NCBI RefSeq assembly: GCF_001427585.1
Contig: NZ_LMGY01000020.1
Location: 62,001-126,000 of the forward strand
Direction of reading: 5' to 3'
From: Pseudoxanthomonas sp. Root630
GTDB taxonomy: Bacteria; Pseudomonadota; Gammaproteobacteria; Xanthomonadales; Xanthomonadaceae
DNA: 64,000 bases
Shown here one piece after another: positions 1-11,171 of the stretch. How positions within the stretch are numbered: position 1 is the stretch's first letter; every line of letters starts with the position of its first letter. The notes under the pieces were generated by a model. That model was not told the origin of the DNA and searched no databases. It saw nothing but the letters and a program-made list of their open reading frames with translations. The position numbers and the translations under genes are program-made.

Positions 1-1360
1 GCACCTTGCCCAGCGGCGACAGCGCGATGTCGTCGCCGGCGAAGCGGGGCTGGTAGGCCTCGTCGATGGCCAGCGCGATCTCCTTCGGCTCGCCGGCGGC
101 GAGGGCGTAGTGGCGGCCCGCGATGCCCTGCAGCTCGGGAAACTCGTTGACCATGCGCGACTGCAGGTCGTTCTTCGCCAGTGTCGCGGCGCGGCGCGCG
201 AGCGCGGCGTCGGCACCCACCATCGGTGCGATCGCTTCCGCCAGCGTGGCGACGCGTTCCACCTTGTCGGCCACGCTGCCCAGCTTGGCCTGGTAGGTGA
301 CGGTCTTCAGGCCGTCGCCCATCGACACGAGGCCCTGCTTGAGGTCTTCGTCGAAGAAGAACTTCGCATCGGCGAAGCGCGGGCGGATCACGCGTTCGTA
401 GCCCTTGCTGACTTCGGCCACATCCTGCGATTCGATGTTGGCGATGCCGATGAAGTGCTCGGTCAGCTTGCCGCCGTCGCTGAGCACCGGGAAGAACTTC
501 TGGTTGATCTCCATCGTCTCGATCAGCGCTTCCTGCGGCACGGCGAGGAACGCGGATTCGAAGCTGCACAGCACGGCCGCCGGCCACTCGGTCAGGCAGA
601 CCACCTGCTCGAGGTTGTCGTCGGTGACGCGCGCGGTGCCGCCGGCCTGCACGGCCGCCTTGTCTACTTCGGCGACGATGCGGGCGCGGCGCGCGTCGGC
701 ATCGACCAGCACCTTCGCGCCCTGCAATGCCATCACGTAGTCGCCGGGATCGTTGATCCACACCGGCTTGTCGTGTTCGAAGCGATGGCCCCGGCTCATG
801 CGGTCGGAGCTCACGCCCAGCACCTCGGCCGGCACCACGTCCTTGCCCAGCAGTAGCACCAGCCAATGCACCGGGCGCGCGAACGCGTACTCGTGCGCGC
901 CCCAGCGCATCGGCTTGGGGATCGGCATGCCGGCGATCGCCTCGCGCACGACGTCGGCCAGCAGGTCGGCGGTCTTCGCGCCTGGCTTCACCGCGCGGTG
1001 GACGAAACGCTCGCCCTTGCCGTCGGTGGTGCGCTCCAGCGCGGTCCACGCGATGCCAGCCTTGGCGGCGAAGCCTTCCAGTGCCTTGGTCGGCGCGCCG
1101 TTCGCATCGAGCGCGATGTTGAGGTACGGGCCCAGCACTTCGGATGCCTGCTCGGGCTGCTCCACGTCCACGGCCGGCAGCAGCACCGCCAGGCGACGCG
1201 GCGTGTACAGCGGCTTGGCATCGCCACGCTCGAAGCCGATGCCGCGCCTCTCCAGCGCGGCGATGGTGCCGTCGAAGAAGGCCTGCGCCAGGCCAGGCAG
1301 CGCCTTGACCGGCAGTTCTTCGGTGCCGAGTTCGACCAGCAGGGATTTTTGTTCGCTCAT
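1..1360 (-). CDS. glyS: Glycine--tRNA ligase beta subunit (partial, 3' end outside the window)
   Basis: This is the N-terminal part (about 453 residues) of the beta subunit of the tetrameric alpha2beta2 glycyl-tRNA synthetase, which charges tRNA-Gly in the cytoplasm. The protein begins [20 protein letters not shown], the typical GlyS start. The frame stays open to the window edge, so the catalytic-support and anticodon-binding C-terminal parts are not visible. It lies about 150 bp downstream of glyQ on the same strand, the usual order for the two-gene operon. Identification is from recognised sequence and from the glyQ neighbour. Confidence 0.95.
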   Translation of the reverse strand, partial: MSEQKSLLVELGTEELPVKALPGLAQAFFDGTIAALERRGIGFERGDAKPLYTPRRLAVLLPAVDVEQPEQASEVLGPYLNIALDANGAPTKALEGFAAKAGIAWTALERTTDGKGERFVHRAVKPGAKTADLLADVVREAIAGMPIPKPMRWGAHEYAFARPVHWLVLLLGKDVVPAEVLGVSSDRMSRGHRFEHDKPVWINDPGDYVMALQGAKVLVDADARRARIVAEVDKAAVQAGGTARVTDDNLEQVVCLTEWPAAVLCSFESAFLAVPQEALIETMEINQKFFPVLSDGGKLTEHFIGIANIESQDVAEVSKGYERVIRPRFADAKFFFDEDLKQGLVSMGDGLKTVTYQAKLGSVADKVERVATLAEAIAPMVGADAALARRAATLAKNDLQSRMVNEFPELQGIAGRHYALAAGEPKEIALAIDEAYQPRFAGDDIALSPLGKV

Positions 1361-1371
1361 GTCGTCAAACC

Positions 1372-1507
1372 TTGTGGTGGGTTTCCCGTCTCCCGCTGGG
1401 AGAAGGTGCCCGAAGGGCGGATGAGGGTGCGGCGACGTCCTTGGCGCTCGACCATCCGGATATCGCCGGACCCTCTCCCCAACCCCACTCCCGGTGGGAG
1501 AGGGGCT
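1372..1507. repeat. Intergenic repeat between glyQ and glyS
   Basis: A GC-rich spacer contains an inverted pair around TCCCGCTGGGAGAAGG (about 1390) and CCCGGTGGGAGAGG (about 1490), with GCCCGAAGGGCGGATGAGGG between them. A related block occurs near 57140-57205. This looks like one of the dispersed intergenic repeats common in Xanthomonadaceae. It sits inside the glyQS transcription unit and could fold in the mRNA. Confidence 0.5.
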
Positions 1508-2422
<915 letters not shown>

Positions 2423-2506
2423 GGCGTTATCGTGCACTGCGGAAAAGCGGGCTAGTATACGGGCAAGCCCTTGTCCTGCCGCTGCTTTGCCGTCGTGGAT
2501 GCCCCT

Positions 2507-3232
2507 GTGAACGCCCCCTTCCTCATCGTCGAAACCGGCCAGCCGGTGCGCTCGATGCGGCGCTATGGCGGCTTCCCGCACTGGATCCGCGTGGCCGCCG
2601 GGCTGGAGGCCCACGAGACGGTGGTGACGAACGTCGAGCGCGGCGATGCGCTGCCCGAGCGGGACGGTTTTGCGGGCGTGATCGTCAGCGGTTCCGCCGC
2701 GATGGTCACCGACCGCGCGGACTGGAGCGAGCGCAGCGCCGAATGGCTGCGCGACGCGGCCCATGAAGGCCTGCCGCTGCTGGGCATCTGCTACGGCCAC
2801 CAGTTGCTGGCGCACGCGCTGGGCGGCGAAGTGGCGTACAACCCGGCCGGGCGCGAATCCGGCACCGTCCACATCGACCTGCACCCGCAGGCCCAGGACG
2901 ATCCGCTGTTCGGCGCGTTGCCGCTGAAGTTCACCGCCCACGCCACCCACGTGCAGACCGTGGCCCGCCCCCCGGAGGGCGCCACCGTGCTGGCGCGCTC
3001 GGCGCAGGACGACTGCCATGCCTTCCGCTGGCGCGACCGCGCCTGGGGCGTCCAGTTCCACCCCGAATTCGCCACCCACCACATGCGCGGCTACGTGCAT
3101 GCCCGGGCCGAACACCTTCGCAGCGAGGGCCGCTGCCCGGGCACCATCGCCCGCAGCGTGACGGCGGCGCCGCAAGCCCGCAAACTATTGCGGCGGTTCG
3201 TCCGCCATGCGCGCGGTCTGCACGCGCGCTGA
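2507..3232 (+). CDS. Glutamine amidotransferase, class I, GMP synthase-like
   Basis: The protein of about 241 residues is a stand-alone class I glutamine amidotransferase (GATase1) of the GuaA-like group, which releases ammonia from glutamine. The nucleophile is in [15 protein letters not shown] (Cys about residue 88) and the catalytic His-Glu pair is in GVQFHPEF. The start is uncertain. I use the GTG at 2507, giving [17 protein letters not shown] as the natural first strand, but the GTG at 2495 is equally open. It is divergent from glyQ. The acceptor substrate cannot be told from the sequence, since no synthetase domain is attached. Confidence 0.85.
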   Translation: MNAPFLIVETGQPVRSMRRYGGFPHWIRVAAGLEAHETVVTNVERGDALPERDGFAGVIVSGSAAMVTDRADWSERSAEWLRDAAHEGLPLLGICYGHQLLAHALGGEVAYNPAGRESGTVHIDLHPQAQDDPLFGALPLKFTAHATHVQTVARPPEGATVLARSAQDDCHAFRWRDRAWGVQFHPEFATHHMRGYVHARAEHLRSEGRCPGTIARSVTAAPQARKLLRRFVRHARGLHAR

Positions 3233-3263
3233 TCCACCGCCGTACCCTCCCCAGAGAACCCCG

Positions 3264-4193
3264 ATGTCGACGATCAACAAGGTGCCGGCCAGTGCCGGCG
3301 CGGAATGGCTGCTGGCGGGCTTCGCCCTGCTGAAGCGCGCGCCGGTGCCGCTCTTCGCGATCAGTGTCGTGGGATTGCTCGTGGTCGCGCTGTCCCTGCT
3401 GGTGGCGGTCGCGGTGGTCGCCCTCATGGCGGCGCTGCCCTTTCCGTTGTCGTTGATCCCGCTGCTGATCTACGCTGCGCTGACGCTCGGGGTGCCCTGC
3501 CTGATCTTTGCCGGCGTGGTGTGGGCGGCACGAGAGGTGTCGGAAGGTCGCGATGCGAGCGTGCATCACCTGCAGGTGGGGATTCGCCACGTCGCGCCCC
3601 TGTTGTTGACGTCGGTCATTCCGCTGGCGGGTACGATCCTCTCGGCCACTCTGCTGATCGCGCTGATCGGAACCGACGGCGTGCAGCAGGCCAACGACGT
3701 CATGGTGAAGCTGCAGGCGTTGATGGCGGAAGGCGGGCAACCGGATCCTGCACAGGTCAACGCCCTGGTCGCCTCCTTGCCGGTCGTGCGGTTCCTGTTC
3801 TGGATGCTGGTGACTATCGCACTGGCGCCGATCGTGGTCTGCCTGGTCATGGTGGCGGTGTCGGAGGTGATCTTCTCCGATCGCAGCGGATTCTCGGCGC
3901 TCAGGCTGAGCCTGGCGGCCAACGCGAAGAACTTCGGGGCCCTGATCGTGTTCTCACTGCTGCTTGCGGTGCTGTTGTTCGCACTGAGCCTGATCCTGCA
4001 GATCGTGGGTGTGATGGTGCAGTTCGTGCTGGGCCCGGTGATCGCAGTGCTGTTCACCAATCTCGCGCTGATGGGCGTGCTGATGCCGCTGTTGGCGGGT
4101 GCGGCTTACACCGCGTGGCGACAGATGCTGGGCAACGGGTCGGGAAGCACGTCGGGCATTGCGACGCCCACGGTGTCGCACATCGAAGTCTGA
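3264..4193 (+). CDS. BPSS1780-type integral membrane protein
   Basis: This 309-residue inner-membrane protein has roughly six hydrophobic segments and a short cytoplasmic N-terminus (MSTINKVPASAGAEWLLAGF). The GAEWL...GF....P start and overall pattern resemble the BPSS1780/YciC-like family of unknown function. An AGAG-containing stretch lies just upstream of the ATG. It converges on tatC. No catalytic residues are evident, and the function is not known. Confidence 0.7.
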   Translation: MSTINKVPASAGAEWLLAGFALLKRAPVPLFAISVVGLLVVALSLLVAVAVVALMAALPFPLSLIPLLIYAALTLGVPCLIFAGVVWAAREVSEGRDASVHHLQVGIRHVAPLLLTSVIPLAGTILSATLLIALIGTDGVQQANDVMVKLQALMAEGGQPDPAQVNALVASLPVVRFLFWMLVTIALAPIVVCLVMVAVSEVIFSDRSGFSALRLSLAANAKNFGALIVFSLLLAVLLFALSLILQIVGVMVQFVLGPVIAVLFTNLALMGVLMPLLAGAAYTAWRQMLGNGSGSTSGIATPTVSHIEV

Positions 4194-4223
4194 TCTAGCA
4201 GGAGAGCGGGTCGTGCTACCCGT

Positions 4224-4982
4224 TCACGCGGCAGGCGTCGCGTCCTTCGGTTTCAACCACCCGGCCGCCACGATGCCCACTTCGTATAGCAGGCACATCG
4301 GGATGGCGAGCATCAGCTGCGACACCACGTCTGGCGGCGTGATCAGTGCGGCGATGACGAACACGCCGACGATGGCGTAACCGCGACCTTCGCGCAGCTG
4401 CTGCGGCGTGACCCAGCCCAGCAGCACCATGATGACCTGCGCGACCGGCAGCTCGAAGCACAGGCCGAACGCGAAGAAGATCACCATGACGAAATCAAGG
4501 AACTCCATGGGATCCGGTGCGTTCGTGACGAACTCCGGGGTGAACATGGCGATCGCGTGGAAGACTGCGGAAAGCACGAAGTAGTAGGCGAATGCACATC
4601 CCGCGTAGAACAACACGATCGCGGAAACCAGCAGCGGCACCGCCAGGCGCTTCTCGTGCTTGTACAAGCCGGGAGCGACGAAGCGCCAAGCCTGGAATAT
4701 CAACCAAGGGGCTGAGATGAACAGCGCAGCGAAGAACGCCAGCTTCAATGGCGCCAGGAAACCGGATGCCACGCCGCGAGTAATCATCTTCGCCGCCTGA
4801 TCCGCCGGGAGCTGCTGGATCATCGGCAGCGCCAGGTACTCGAACAGCTCCTTAGAGAATGGCAGCAGGACAAGAAGGATCACGCCCACGCCAGCCAGCC
4901 CATGCATGAGCCGCGTGCGCAGCTCCAACAGGTGCTCCATCAGGCTGCTTTCGGCTTCCTGCCCCGGAGATTCGCGGTTCAT
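4224..4982 (-). CDS. tatC: Sec-independent protein translocase TatC
   Basis: This 252-residue polytopic inner-membrane core of the twin-arginine translocation pathway recognises the RR signal of folded substrates together with TatB. It begins with the typical SLMEHLLELRTRLMHGLAG and has six membrane spans. It overlaps tatB by 4 bp (ATGA), so the two are translationally coupled. It is the last gene of tatABC. Confidence 0.96.
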   Translation of the reverse strand: MNRESPGQEAESSLMEHLLELRTRLMHGLAGVGVILLVLLPFSKELFEYLALPMIQQLPADQAAKMITRGVASGFLAPLKLAFFAALFISAPWLIFQAWRFVAPGLYKHEKRLAVPLLVSAIVLFYAGCAFAYYFVLSAVFHAIAMFTPEFVTNAPDPMEFLDFVMVIFFAFGLCFELPVAQVIMVLLGWVTPQQLREGRGYAIVGVFVIAALITPPDVVSQLMLAIPMCLLYEVGIVAAGWLKPKDATPAA

Positions 4983-5485
4983 CGCGACTCCTTCGGCGGG
5001 AACAGGTCGGCCGTGGTGCCGACATCGGAAGCCTGTGGATCGTCGGCGTGCACCTCGTCATGCCCCTCGGTGGTCGAGGCGAGGCGGCCTTCCTCTTCCA
5101 ACACCGGTTCCGGATCGGACGGTGCGGCCGGCGGCTTGGCGAGCGCGGGCGGTGTGATCGCGGACTCGACGTCGTCGCGCAACGCCTTCGCATCGTCGCG
5201 CGCCGCCTGGCGCACTTCCTCGAACTGGCGTTCGGTCTCGCGTGCGCCGTCGCGGATGCGCTGCTCGGTGTCGCGCAGGGCGTCCTGGGCGTCTTTGAGG
5301 TTGCGCTTGAGTTCTTCGGACGCGAGCTCGCGCTCCAGCTCGTCCTTGACCGAGTACCACTGCGCGCGCGCGCGGCGGACCCACAGCCCGGCGAACCGTG
5401 CCGCCTTGGGCAGGCGTTCGGGGCCGAGCACGATCAACGCGACGACCGCGATGACCAGCAGTTCACTGAAACCGATGTCGAACAT
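4979..5485 (-). CDS. tatB: Sec-independent protein translocase TatB
   Basis: This 168-residue protein has one N-terminal transmembrane helix (MFDIGFSELLVIAVVALIVL, with the conserved Glu at position 8), then the GPERLP hinge, a long amphipathic helix and an acidic, proline-rich tail. Its role is substrate reception in the Tat receptor complex with TatC. It is the middle gene of tatABC, overlapping tatC and lying about 25 bp after tatA. Confidence 0.95.
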   Translation of the reverse strand: MFDIGFSELLVIAVVALIVLGPERLPKAARFAGLWVRRARAQWYSVKDELERELASEELKRNLKDAQDALRDTEQRIRDGARETERQFEEVRQAARDDAKALRDDVESAITPPALAKPPAAPSDPEPVLEEEGRLASTTEGHDEVHADDPQASDVGTTADLFPPKESR

Positions 5486-5509
5486 GGTCGCGGCGGAGAT
5501 TCCGCCGGA

Positions 5510-5728
5510 TCAGCTGGCGTCGCGGTCGCGCTCTTTGGAGGCGCTGGTTTCGTCGCTGCGGGACTGGTCGCCCAGCTGGCCGGCCGGCTTGTCGTCGCGC
5601 ATGCCTTCCTTGAAGCCCTTGACGGCCTCGCCCAGGTCCTTGCCGGCGCTACGCAGGCGCTTGGTGCCGAAGACCAGCAGCACGACCACCAGCACGATGA
5701 TCCAATGCCAGATGCTCAAACCACCCAT
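5510..5728 (-). CDS. tatA: Sec-independent protein translocase TatA
   Basis: This 72-residue pore-forming Tat subunit starts [20 protein letters not shown], then has [17 protein letters not shown] as the amphipathic helix. That is the standard TatA layout of one transmembrane helix, a hinge and a charged helix. It is first in tatABC, and its promoter should lie between 5729 and 5809. Confidence 0.95.
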   Translation of the reverse strand: MGGLSIWHWIIVLVVVLLVFGTKRLRSAGKDLGEAVKGFKEGMRDDKPAGQLGDQSRSDETSASKERDRDAS

Positions 5729-5809
5729 GGTGTGCTCGCAGAAAAGTAGGGACGCTCAGGATAGCGCAGCCCGGGGGTGCGGATGTTGATCCACACCCCA
5801 TGACTTCCG

Positions 5810-6667
5810 TCAGGGCGTGCCGTCGAGCGGCTCCGTGCGGACTTCGCCTTCCTGAACCGGTTGGAAGCCCTGGGCCTGCGCCTGCGCCGGGGCTTCCACC
5901 ACGACCGGCGCCACCGCAGGGGCGGGGGTCGTCGCACGCGCCACGGTGCCGGCGGTGCCGCGGTTGCCACGGGCGAGCTCGGTGACTTCCTCCAGCTCGT
6001 CGCGGAAGCCGACCACGGCGTCGGACGGCTGCCCGGCGCGGCTCTCGAAGATCGCGCGCGGCGTGGCGGCGCTGCCGTAGACGGCGGTATTGGCATCGTC
6101 GTCGATCTGCAGCACGGCGCCATCCAGGGCCACGCCGGCGAACAGGCCGCGCGCGCGCGACCACGACCAGATCTCGGCCTTCAGCTGGCCGTCGGTCGCG
6201 GCGGAGGCATTGCGGCCGACCGGGCCGGCCGCGACACCCGCATCGGCGCCGAGGGTGAACTTGCCGTTGACGATGGAGTCCAGCGAGCGGTCGTTGCGGA
6301 ACACCAGCACCACGTCCGACGACTGCACGCCGGCCTGGAAGCCGATGCTGCCGCCGGTGAGCTTGATGAAGACCGGCTGAGACCAGCTGCCGTCGGGATT
6401 CTTGACCGACATCAGGCCGTGTCCGCGACGGCCGCCGATCACCAGGCCGGCCTTCAGCGTGTCGGGGATGACGATGATCGCCTTGCCCTCGTCCAGCAGC
6501 TTGTCGGGAATCCCGTTCTCGGGGATGCGCTGGATTTCGTTGAGCACGCGGACCGCGTTGGTCGCGCGTTCGTCTTCCTTCGGCCCGGCGATGGCCTGGC
6601 CTGCGAACAGGGCGGCGGCCAGCGCGAGGGCGGTGGGCGGCAGCAGGCGGCGGGAGGTGCGGTTCAT
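5810..6667 (-). CDS. Secreted SYLF-domain (Ysc84-like) protein
   Basis: This 285-residue exported protein has a Sec signal peptide (cleavage after LAAALFAGQAIA). The body matches the SYLF/Ysc84 lipid-binding fold: GKAIIVIPDTLKAGLVIGG, SWSQPVFIKLTGGSIGFQAG and DAGVAAGPVGRNASAATD. A Pro/Ala-rich tail of about 40 residues follows. The start at 6667 places the signal peptide at the N-terminus, because the longer frame runs into the divergent hemH promoter. It is probably periplasmic or outer-membrane associated, with role unknown. Confidence 0.8.
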   Translation of the reverse strand: MNRTSRRLLPPTALALAAALFAGQAIAGPKEDERATNAVRVLNEIQRIPENGIPDKLLDEGKAIIVIPDTLKAGLVIGGRRGHGLMSVKNPDGSWSQPVFIKLTGGSIGFQAGVQSSDVVLVFRNDRSLDSIVNGKFTLGADAGVAAGPVGRNASAATDGQLKAEIWSWSRARGLFAGVALDGAVLQIDDDANTAVYGSAATPRAIFESRAGQPSDAVVGFRDELEEVTELARGNRGTAGTVARATTPAPAVAPVVVEAPAQAQAQGFQPVQEGEVRTEPLDGTP

Positions 6668-6776
6668 GGCGGACTCCGGAGAAGGTCTCGCAGCAGGGTG
6701 CTGCAACTGCTTGAAAGTAGGTGTGAACGCATGAATCTGTGCTGACGCGTGCGGGCGCTCTGACACAATAGCGCCC

Positions 6777-7742
6777 ATGTCCGACATGCCTTCCACCGCC
6801 CTGCTCGTCGTCAATCTCGGTACACCCGCAGCGCCCACCGCGCCGGCCGTGCGCCGCTACCTGGGGGAATTCCTCAGCGACCGCCGCGTCGTGCAGATCC
6901 CGCGCATCGCGTGGCTGCCGCTGCTGCACGGATTGATCCTGCCGTTGCGCGGCCCCAAGGCGGCGGCCAAGTACGCCAGCATCTGGTTGCCGGAGGGGTC
7001 GCCGCTGGCGGTCCACACGCGACGCCTGGCCGAGGCCGTGCGGGCACGGTTGCCGCAGTGGCGGGTGGTGGACGCCATGCGCTATGGCGAACCATCGCTG
7101 GCCGCCCGGCTGCAGGCCCTGCGCAAGGAAGGCGTGCAACGGGTCGTGGTGCTGCCGCTGTATCCGCAGTACTCCACCACGACCACGGAGTCGGTGCGCG
7201 ATGTGGTGGTGCGCGAGGCGGCCGGGTTGCAGGTGCATTTCATCGAGGAGTACGCGGTCGATCCCGGTTGGTTGGCGGCCGTCGTCGAGTCGATCCGCAC
7301 GTGGCGCGCCACCCATGGTGCGGGTGAGCACCTGCTGTTCTCGTATCACGGCCTGCCGCAGCGCCTGGCGCGTGCGGGCGATCCGTATCCGCAGCAGTGC
7401 GAAGCCAGCACGCGTGCGATCGTCCAGGCCCTGGGCCTGCGTGACGACGAATGGACGCTGACCTACCAGTCGCGCTTCGGCAAGGAGCGCTGGCTGGAAC
7501 CGGCCACCGACCTCACCCTGCGCGCGCTGGCCGCGCGCGGCGTGCGCAAGGTGGATGTCGTGTGCCCGGGCTTCGCCGTCGATTGCCTGGAGACGCTGGA
7601 GGAAGTGGGCATCGGCCTGGCGGAGGAGTTCGCACACGCCGGAGGCGAACTGCGCTACCTGCCCTGCCTCAACGACAGCGCGGGCCACGCGGACGCCCTG
7701 GCAGCGCTCGCGCACCGTGCGGCGGGCGACGTCGCGGCATGA
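6777..7742 (+). CDS. hemH: Ferrochelatase
   Basis: This 321-residue enzyme inserts Fe2+ into protoporphyrin IX in the last step of heme synthesis. Family motifs are visible: [14 protein letters not shown] at the N-terminus, SYHGLPQR (catalytic His), TYQSRFG and [18 protein letters not shown] (conserved Asp/Glu metal ligands). Its stop overlaps the start of the following hydrolase (ATGA at 7739-7742), indicating a two-gene operon. Confidence 0.95.
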   Translation: MSDMPSTALLVVNLGTPAAPTAPAVRRYLGEFLSDRRVVQIPRIAWLPLLHGLILPLRGPKAAAKYASIWLPEGSPLAVHTRRLAEAVRARLPQWRVVDAMRYGEPSLAARLQALRKEGVQRVVVLPLYPQYSTTTTESVRDVVVREAAGLQVHFIEEYAVDPGWLAAVVESIRTWRATHGAGEHLLFSYHGLPQRLARAGDPYPQQCEASTRAIVQALGLRDDEWTLTYQSRFGKERWLEPATDLTLRALAARGVRKVDVVCPGFAVDCLETLEEVGIGLAEEFAHAGGELRYLPCLNDSAGHADALAALAHRAAGDVAA

Positions 7743-8584
7743 CGCTGCGCGACTTCGAGCTGCAGATCCCGCTGGGCCGGATTACCGGCTTGCGCAACGA
7801 CAACGACGGCACGCGCGTGATCGCGCTGCATGGCTGGTTGGACAATGCGGCGAGCTTCGTTCCGCTGGCCCCCCATCTGCCGGGCGTGCATCTGGTCGCC
7901 CCTGACCTGCCGGGGCATGGCGCCAGTGCGCATCTCGCGCCCGGGGCGGAATACACCAGCGGCGTGGCGGTGAATGCGGTGCTGGATATCGCCGACGCGC
8001 TCGGCTGGCAGACGTTCTCGCTGCTGGGGCATTCGATGGGCGCCGGCATCGCCAGTCTGGTGGCGGCCTCGGTGCCGGAGCGCGTGCAGCGGTTGGTGGT
8101 GATCGAGGCGCTGGGCGGGCTGGCGGAAACCGTGGAACGCACCGCCGACCGCTGGCGCGAGGCAATCGCGGCGGCGCGTGCGCTGCCGGGCAAGAAGCTG
8201 CGCGTGTTCTCCGATCTCGTCGCGCCGGTGCGCGCACGCATGCAGGCCAATCAGTTGAGCGAACCCGCGGCGCGGCTGCTGGTCGAGCGCGGCGTGCGGG
8301 CGGTCGAAGGTGGCTACGTCTGGAGCAGCGATCCGCGCCTGACGTTGCCCACGCCGCAGCGGCTGAGCGAGCCGCAGCTCGCGCGCCTGGTTGCCGGCAT
8401 CACATGCCCCACGACGGTGGTCTACGCCGATCCCCCGCAGACCTACTTTCCCGAGCCCCTGCGCACGCAGCGCGCACAGCTGCTTCCTGATGGCCGGCTG
8501 CACGTCATTGCCGGCACCCACCACCTGCACATGGAAGACCCCGTGGCGGTCGCCGGCGTGATCGCCGACGTCCTGCGCGGTTGA
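7739..8584 (+). CDS. Alpha/beta hydrolase
   Basis: This 281-residue alpha/beta-hydrolase has an HGW oxyanion strand ([12 protein letters not shown]), a nucleophile elbow GHSMGAG (Ser about residue 101) and a C-terminal catalytic His in [10 protein letters not shown]. The size and motifs suit a small ester or thioester hydrolase. The substrate is unknown. It is translationally coupled to hemH by a 4-bp overlap. Confidence 0.8.
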   Translation: MTLRDFELQIPLGRITGLRNDNDGTRVIALHGWLDNAASFVPLAPHLPGVHLVAPDLPGHGASAHLAPGAEYTSGVAVNAVLDIADALGWQTFSLLGHSMGAGIASLVAASVPERVQRLVVIEALGGLAETVERTADRWREAIAAARALPGKKLRVFSDLVAPVRARMQANQLSEPAARLLVERGVRAVEGGYVWSSDPRLTLPTPQRLSEPQLARLVAGITCPTTVVYADPPQTYFPEPLRTQRAQLLPDGRLHVIAGTHHLHMEDPVAVAGVIADVLRG

Positions 8585-9160
8585 TCAGCCCAGTTTCGCG
8601 CGCCGCAGATCCAGGGCGAGGCGGATATCGCCCTTGCGGATCGGCGCCTGGTTGCGCCACCAGGCATTGGTGACCACTTCCAACTCCGGGTCTTCGTTGG
8701 CGAGGCGGCGCAACAGCGCGATGTCCTCGGCCGTGGCGGGCAGTTCGTCCGGCAGGTAGAACGCATCGAGCGGCGGTCGTGCCGTCGTCCTTGTCACCCG
8801 GGCCAGCAGCGCCACCAGTGCGATCGCGAGCAGGCCGTAGCCCGCCAGCAGCACGGTTTGCGACGACAGTGCGCTGCCTCGCCACGCAAGTCCCCCGCCA
8901 CAGGCGATGGCGACGAGAAACAGCCAGGCCGCACGATCCATGCGGCGCATCTTGCCGGCTTCGCGCCGGCGCGCGTCCGCGCGCTGCGCCGCTTCCTCCA
9001 CGGTCACGCCCTTACGGCTCATCAGGCCCCGTCGTGCCTGGATGGTGGCGCCGGTTTCCGTCGCCGGCAGGGCGTACAGCGAGAAGCGCGAAAGTCCGGG
9101 CACTTCGTCGCCGTGGGCGGGACCGGGAGAGGGCTGTGCGCGTGAGGCAGTGAGCGGCAT
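8585..9160 (-). CDS. Hypothetical membrane protein
   Basis: This protein of about 191 residues has two adjacent hydrophobic helices near its centre (AAWLFLVAIACGGGLAW and VLLAGYGLLAIALVALLA), preceded by an Arg-rich stretch (EEAAQRADARRREAGKMRR). The C-terminal soluble part contains PDELPATAEDIALLRRLANE. I chose the ATG at 9160 (MPLTASRAQP). MSRKGV further in is an alternative. It is convergent with the hydrolase, with only the stop codons between them. I do not recognise the family. Confidence 0.55.
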   Translation of the reverse strand: MPLTASRAQPSPGPAHGDEVPGLSRFSLYALPATETGATIQARRGLMSRKGVTVEEAAQRADARRREAGKMRRMDRAAWLFLVAIACGGGLAWRGSALSSQTVLLAGYGLLAIALVALLARVTRTTARPPLDAFYLPDELPATAEDIALLRRLANEDPELEVVTNAWWRNQAPIRKGDIRLALDLRRAKLG

Positions 9161-9290
9161 GGGGCGATCAGTCGTTGGAGTCGGTGCCGGGAGCGTGGTC
9201 CCCGTTCCCTGCGGACCACCGGGCTCCCGGCTCCCCTTCAATTCGCCGCGCGTGCTCCCCGCAGGACACCGCGGCGCAACGTCTCGCGAA

Positions 9291-10079
9291 TCAATCGTCG
9301 CTGAGCAGCCGGTGCAGGTGTGACTTCAGTCGCCTGCCTTCCGCGTGGAAGTAGGTGCGCTCATCACGCCACGTCGGGAAGCGCGCTTCCACCTCGCGCC
9401 AGAATGCAGGCGAGTGATTGGCCTGCAGCAGATGGCACAGCTCGTGGACCAGCACATACTCGAACGCGGAGGACCGGCCGAGCACCAAGGCCAGATCCAG
9501 TGTCAGGGTGCCGTCGGGCGTCAACGAACCCCACTGCGAGGACATCACCTTCAGCCGGATCTGGCGCGGCGCACGCGGCAGGCCGGCGAGATAGGTGGGC
9601 AACCATCGGCCGATGTCCGCACGCGCTTCGGCCTCGTAGAACGCGCGCAACGTCCTTCGGAGCGTGGCGGCGCTCGCGCGCTGAGGCAGGTCGATGCGGA
9701 TGCCTTCGTCCTGGCGCGCGATGCGGGCGAAGCGTCCTTCGTGCCAGTGCAGCGGCAGCTCCTCGCCGCGCAACGGCAGGCGTGCCGTTGCGCCGGGAAC
9801 CAGCGCGGCGATCCCGTCGTCCGTCGCGTAGCGCGCGAGCTGCTCGCCCAGCCAGTCGCGGTGTTGCTGCAGGAAGCGATCTCCGGACACCAGGCTCGCG
9901 CGCCAGGGCAGGGTGAGCCGCGCGCCACGCTCGTCGACGCTCAGCTTCAGGCGCTTGGCGCGGGGGTCGCGGACGCGCTGCACGTCCAGTGTCCGGCCGC
10001 CGTCGAGTTCCAGCGTGATCGTGTCGCGCTCGACGCTGCGCGGCGTGCGGGCGATCAGGCGGCGGAGCAGGGATGACAT
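9291..10079 (-). CDS. YgjP-type (DUF45/SprT-like) metallopeptidase
   Basis: This 262-residue protein has a C-terminal zinc-metallopeptidase signature YVLVHELCHLLQANHSPAFW (HExxH, about residues 210-225) and the conserved QIRLKVMSSQWGSLTPDG strand that precedes it in the YgjP/WLM family. It is probably a cytoplasmic zinc protease or peptidase. It lies on the same strand as rdgC and ttcA but is separated from them by short gaps. Confidence 0.85.
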   Translation of the reverse strand: MSSLLRRLIARTPRSVERDTITLELDGGRTLDVQRVRDPRAKRLKLSVDERGARLTLPWRASLVSGDRFLQQHRDWLGEQLARYATDDGIAALVPGATARLPLRGEELPLHWHEGRFARIARQDEGIRIDLPQRASAATLRRTLRAFYEAEARADIGRWLPTYLAGLPRAPRQIRLKVMSSQWGSLTPDGTLTLDLALVLGRSSAFEYVLVHELCHLLQANHSPAFWREVEARFPTWRDERTYFHAEGRRLKSHLHRLLSDD

Positions 10080-10115
10080 ACGGGCATCATAGCCGCGCCG
10101 CAGCGCGGCCGTGGC

Positions 10116-11018
10116 TCACTCCGCCTTGCTCAGCTTCAGCGCGTGTTCCAGCACCAGGAACAGCCGCTTCAGCTCACCGGCCATCAGCGCGAAGCGAGCG
10201 TCGAGCTCGGCGCGCAGGTCGTCGTGCTCGGTGTTCTCCAGCTGGTCGACCGCGCCGTCGAGGAACTTCAGCTTGCGCACGATCAGGTCCTCGCCGAGGA
10301 CGAACGACACGTGGTCGTCCAGCACCAACGCGAGCTTGGTGACCTGCTTGCCGGCTTCCAGGTGCTTGGCGATCTCGTCGCTCTGCAGTTCCTGGTTCTG
10401 GCACTTCACCACGGCGCCACCCTCCATCGCGTCCTTGAGCTCGCATTCTTCGCCCAGCGAGAGGCCTTCCGGCAGCGGCTCGCCGGCGATCCAGCCGGTG
10501 AGCACGCTGCGCGGTGCGACTTCCGCGTTGAGCGGCAGGGCGGGGAAGCTGCCCAGCGCGCGACGCACTTCCGAGACCACGTTCTCGCCGGTCTTGCGCG
10601 AAGACGCATCGACGGCGATGAAGCCATGCTCCAGGTCGATCAGCGCATCGGTGCGGGAGGGCTTCACGAACGCGCGCGGCAGCAGTTCGTGCAGCAGGTC
10701 GTCCTTCAGCCGCTTGCGGGTCTTGCCGCCGGGCTTGCGGCCTTCCTTCTCTTCGATTTCGAGCAGCTTCTTCTGCAGCAGGTCGTTGACCACCGCGCCG
10801 GGCAGGATCTTGTCCTCGCCGCCGACACTCAGCCAGATGGCGTCATTGATGCGATGCGAGAGCGTGTCGTCGCCCCGGCCGAACGGGGAAATGAAGCCGC
10901 GCGACGACAATTCCAGCGGGCCCACCGGCTTGAGCACGGCCTCGGGGAGCAGTTCGTCGAGCTGGGAGAAATCGAGGGAGGTAGGGAAGCGGAACAGCGT
11001 GAGGTTGCGGAAGAACAT
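10116..11018 (-). CDS. rdgC: Recombination-associated protein RdgC
   Basis: This 300-residue protein matches the ring-shaped DNA-binding RdgC, which modulates RecA-dependent recombination. It begins MFFRNLTLFRFPTSLDF and contains KRLKDDLLHELLPRAF and FIAVDASSRKTGENVVSEVR, both typical of the family. The length is normal. A REPIN separates it from ttcA upstream. Confidence 0.93.
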   Translation of the reverse strand: MFFRNLTLFRFPTSLDFSQLDELLPEAVLKPVGPLELSSRGFISPFGRGDDTLSHRINDAIWLSVGGEDKILPGAVVNDLLQKKLLEIEEKEGRKPGGKTRKRLKDDLLHELLPRAFVKPSRTDALIDLEHGFIAVDASSRKTGENVVSEVRRALGSFPALPLNAEVAPRSVLTGWIAGEPLPEGLSLGEECELKDAMEGGAVVKCQNQELQSDEIAKHLEAGKQVTKLALVLDDHVSFVLGEDLIVRKLKFLDGAVDQLENTEHDDLRAELDARFALMAGELKRLFLVLEHALKLSKAE

Positions 11019-11060
11019 CGAAAGGACCGGGTTGGAAAGGGGAGTGATGCGTTCTTGTCC

Positions 11061-11150
11061 GTCATTCCCGCGAAGGCGGGAACCGGGTGCCTTCCGGAGT
11101 GCCGGGTGGCCTGCCGAAAGTCGCTGGGTTCCCGCCTTCGCGGGAATGAC
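11061..11150. repeat. REPIN, family 1 (24-bp inverted arms)
   Basis: The sequence at 11061-11084 recurs exactly, inverted, at 11127-11150. Each arm contains the short palindrome TTCCCGCCTTCGCGGGAA. Two REP units facing each other around a 42-bp spacer define a REPIN, of the kind mobilised by RAYT transposases. No RAYT gene is in this window. A third related unit is at 57275-57298. Confidence 0.8.
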
Positions 11151-11171
11151 GGCGATGGGTGGGTCGTGCGG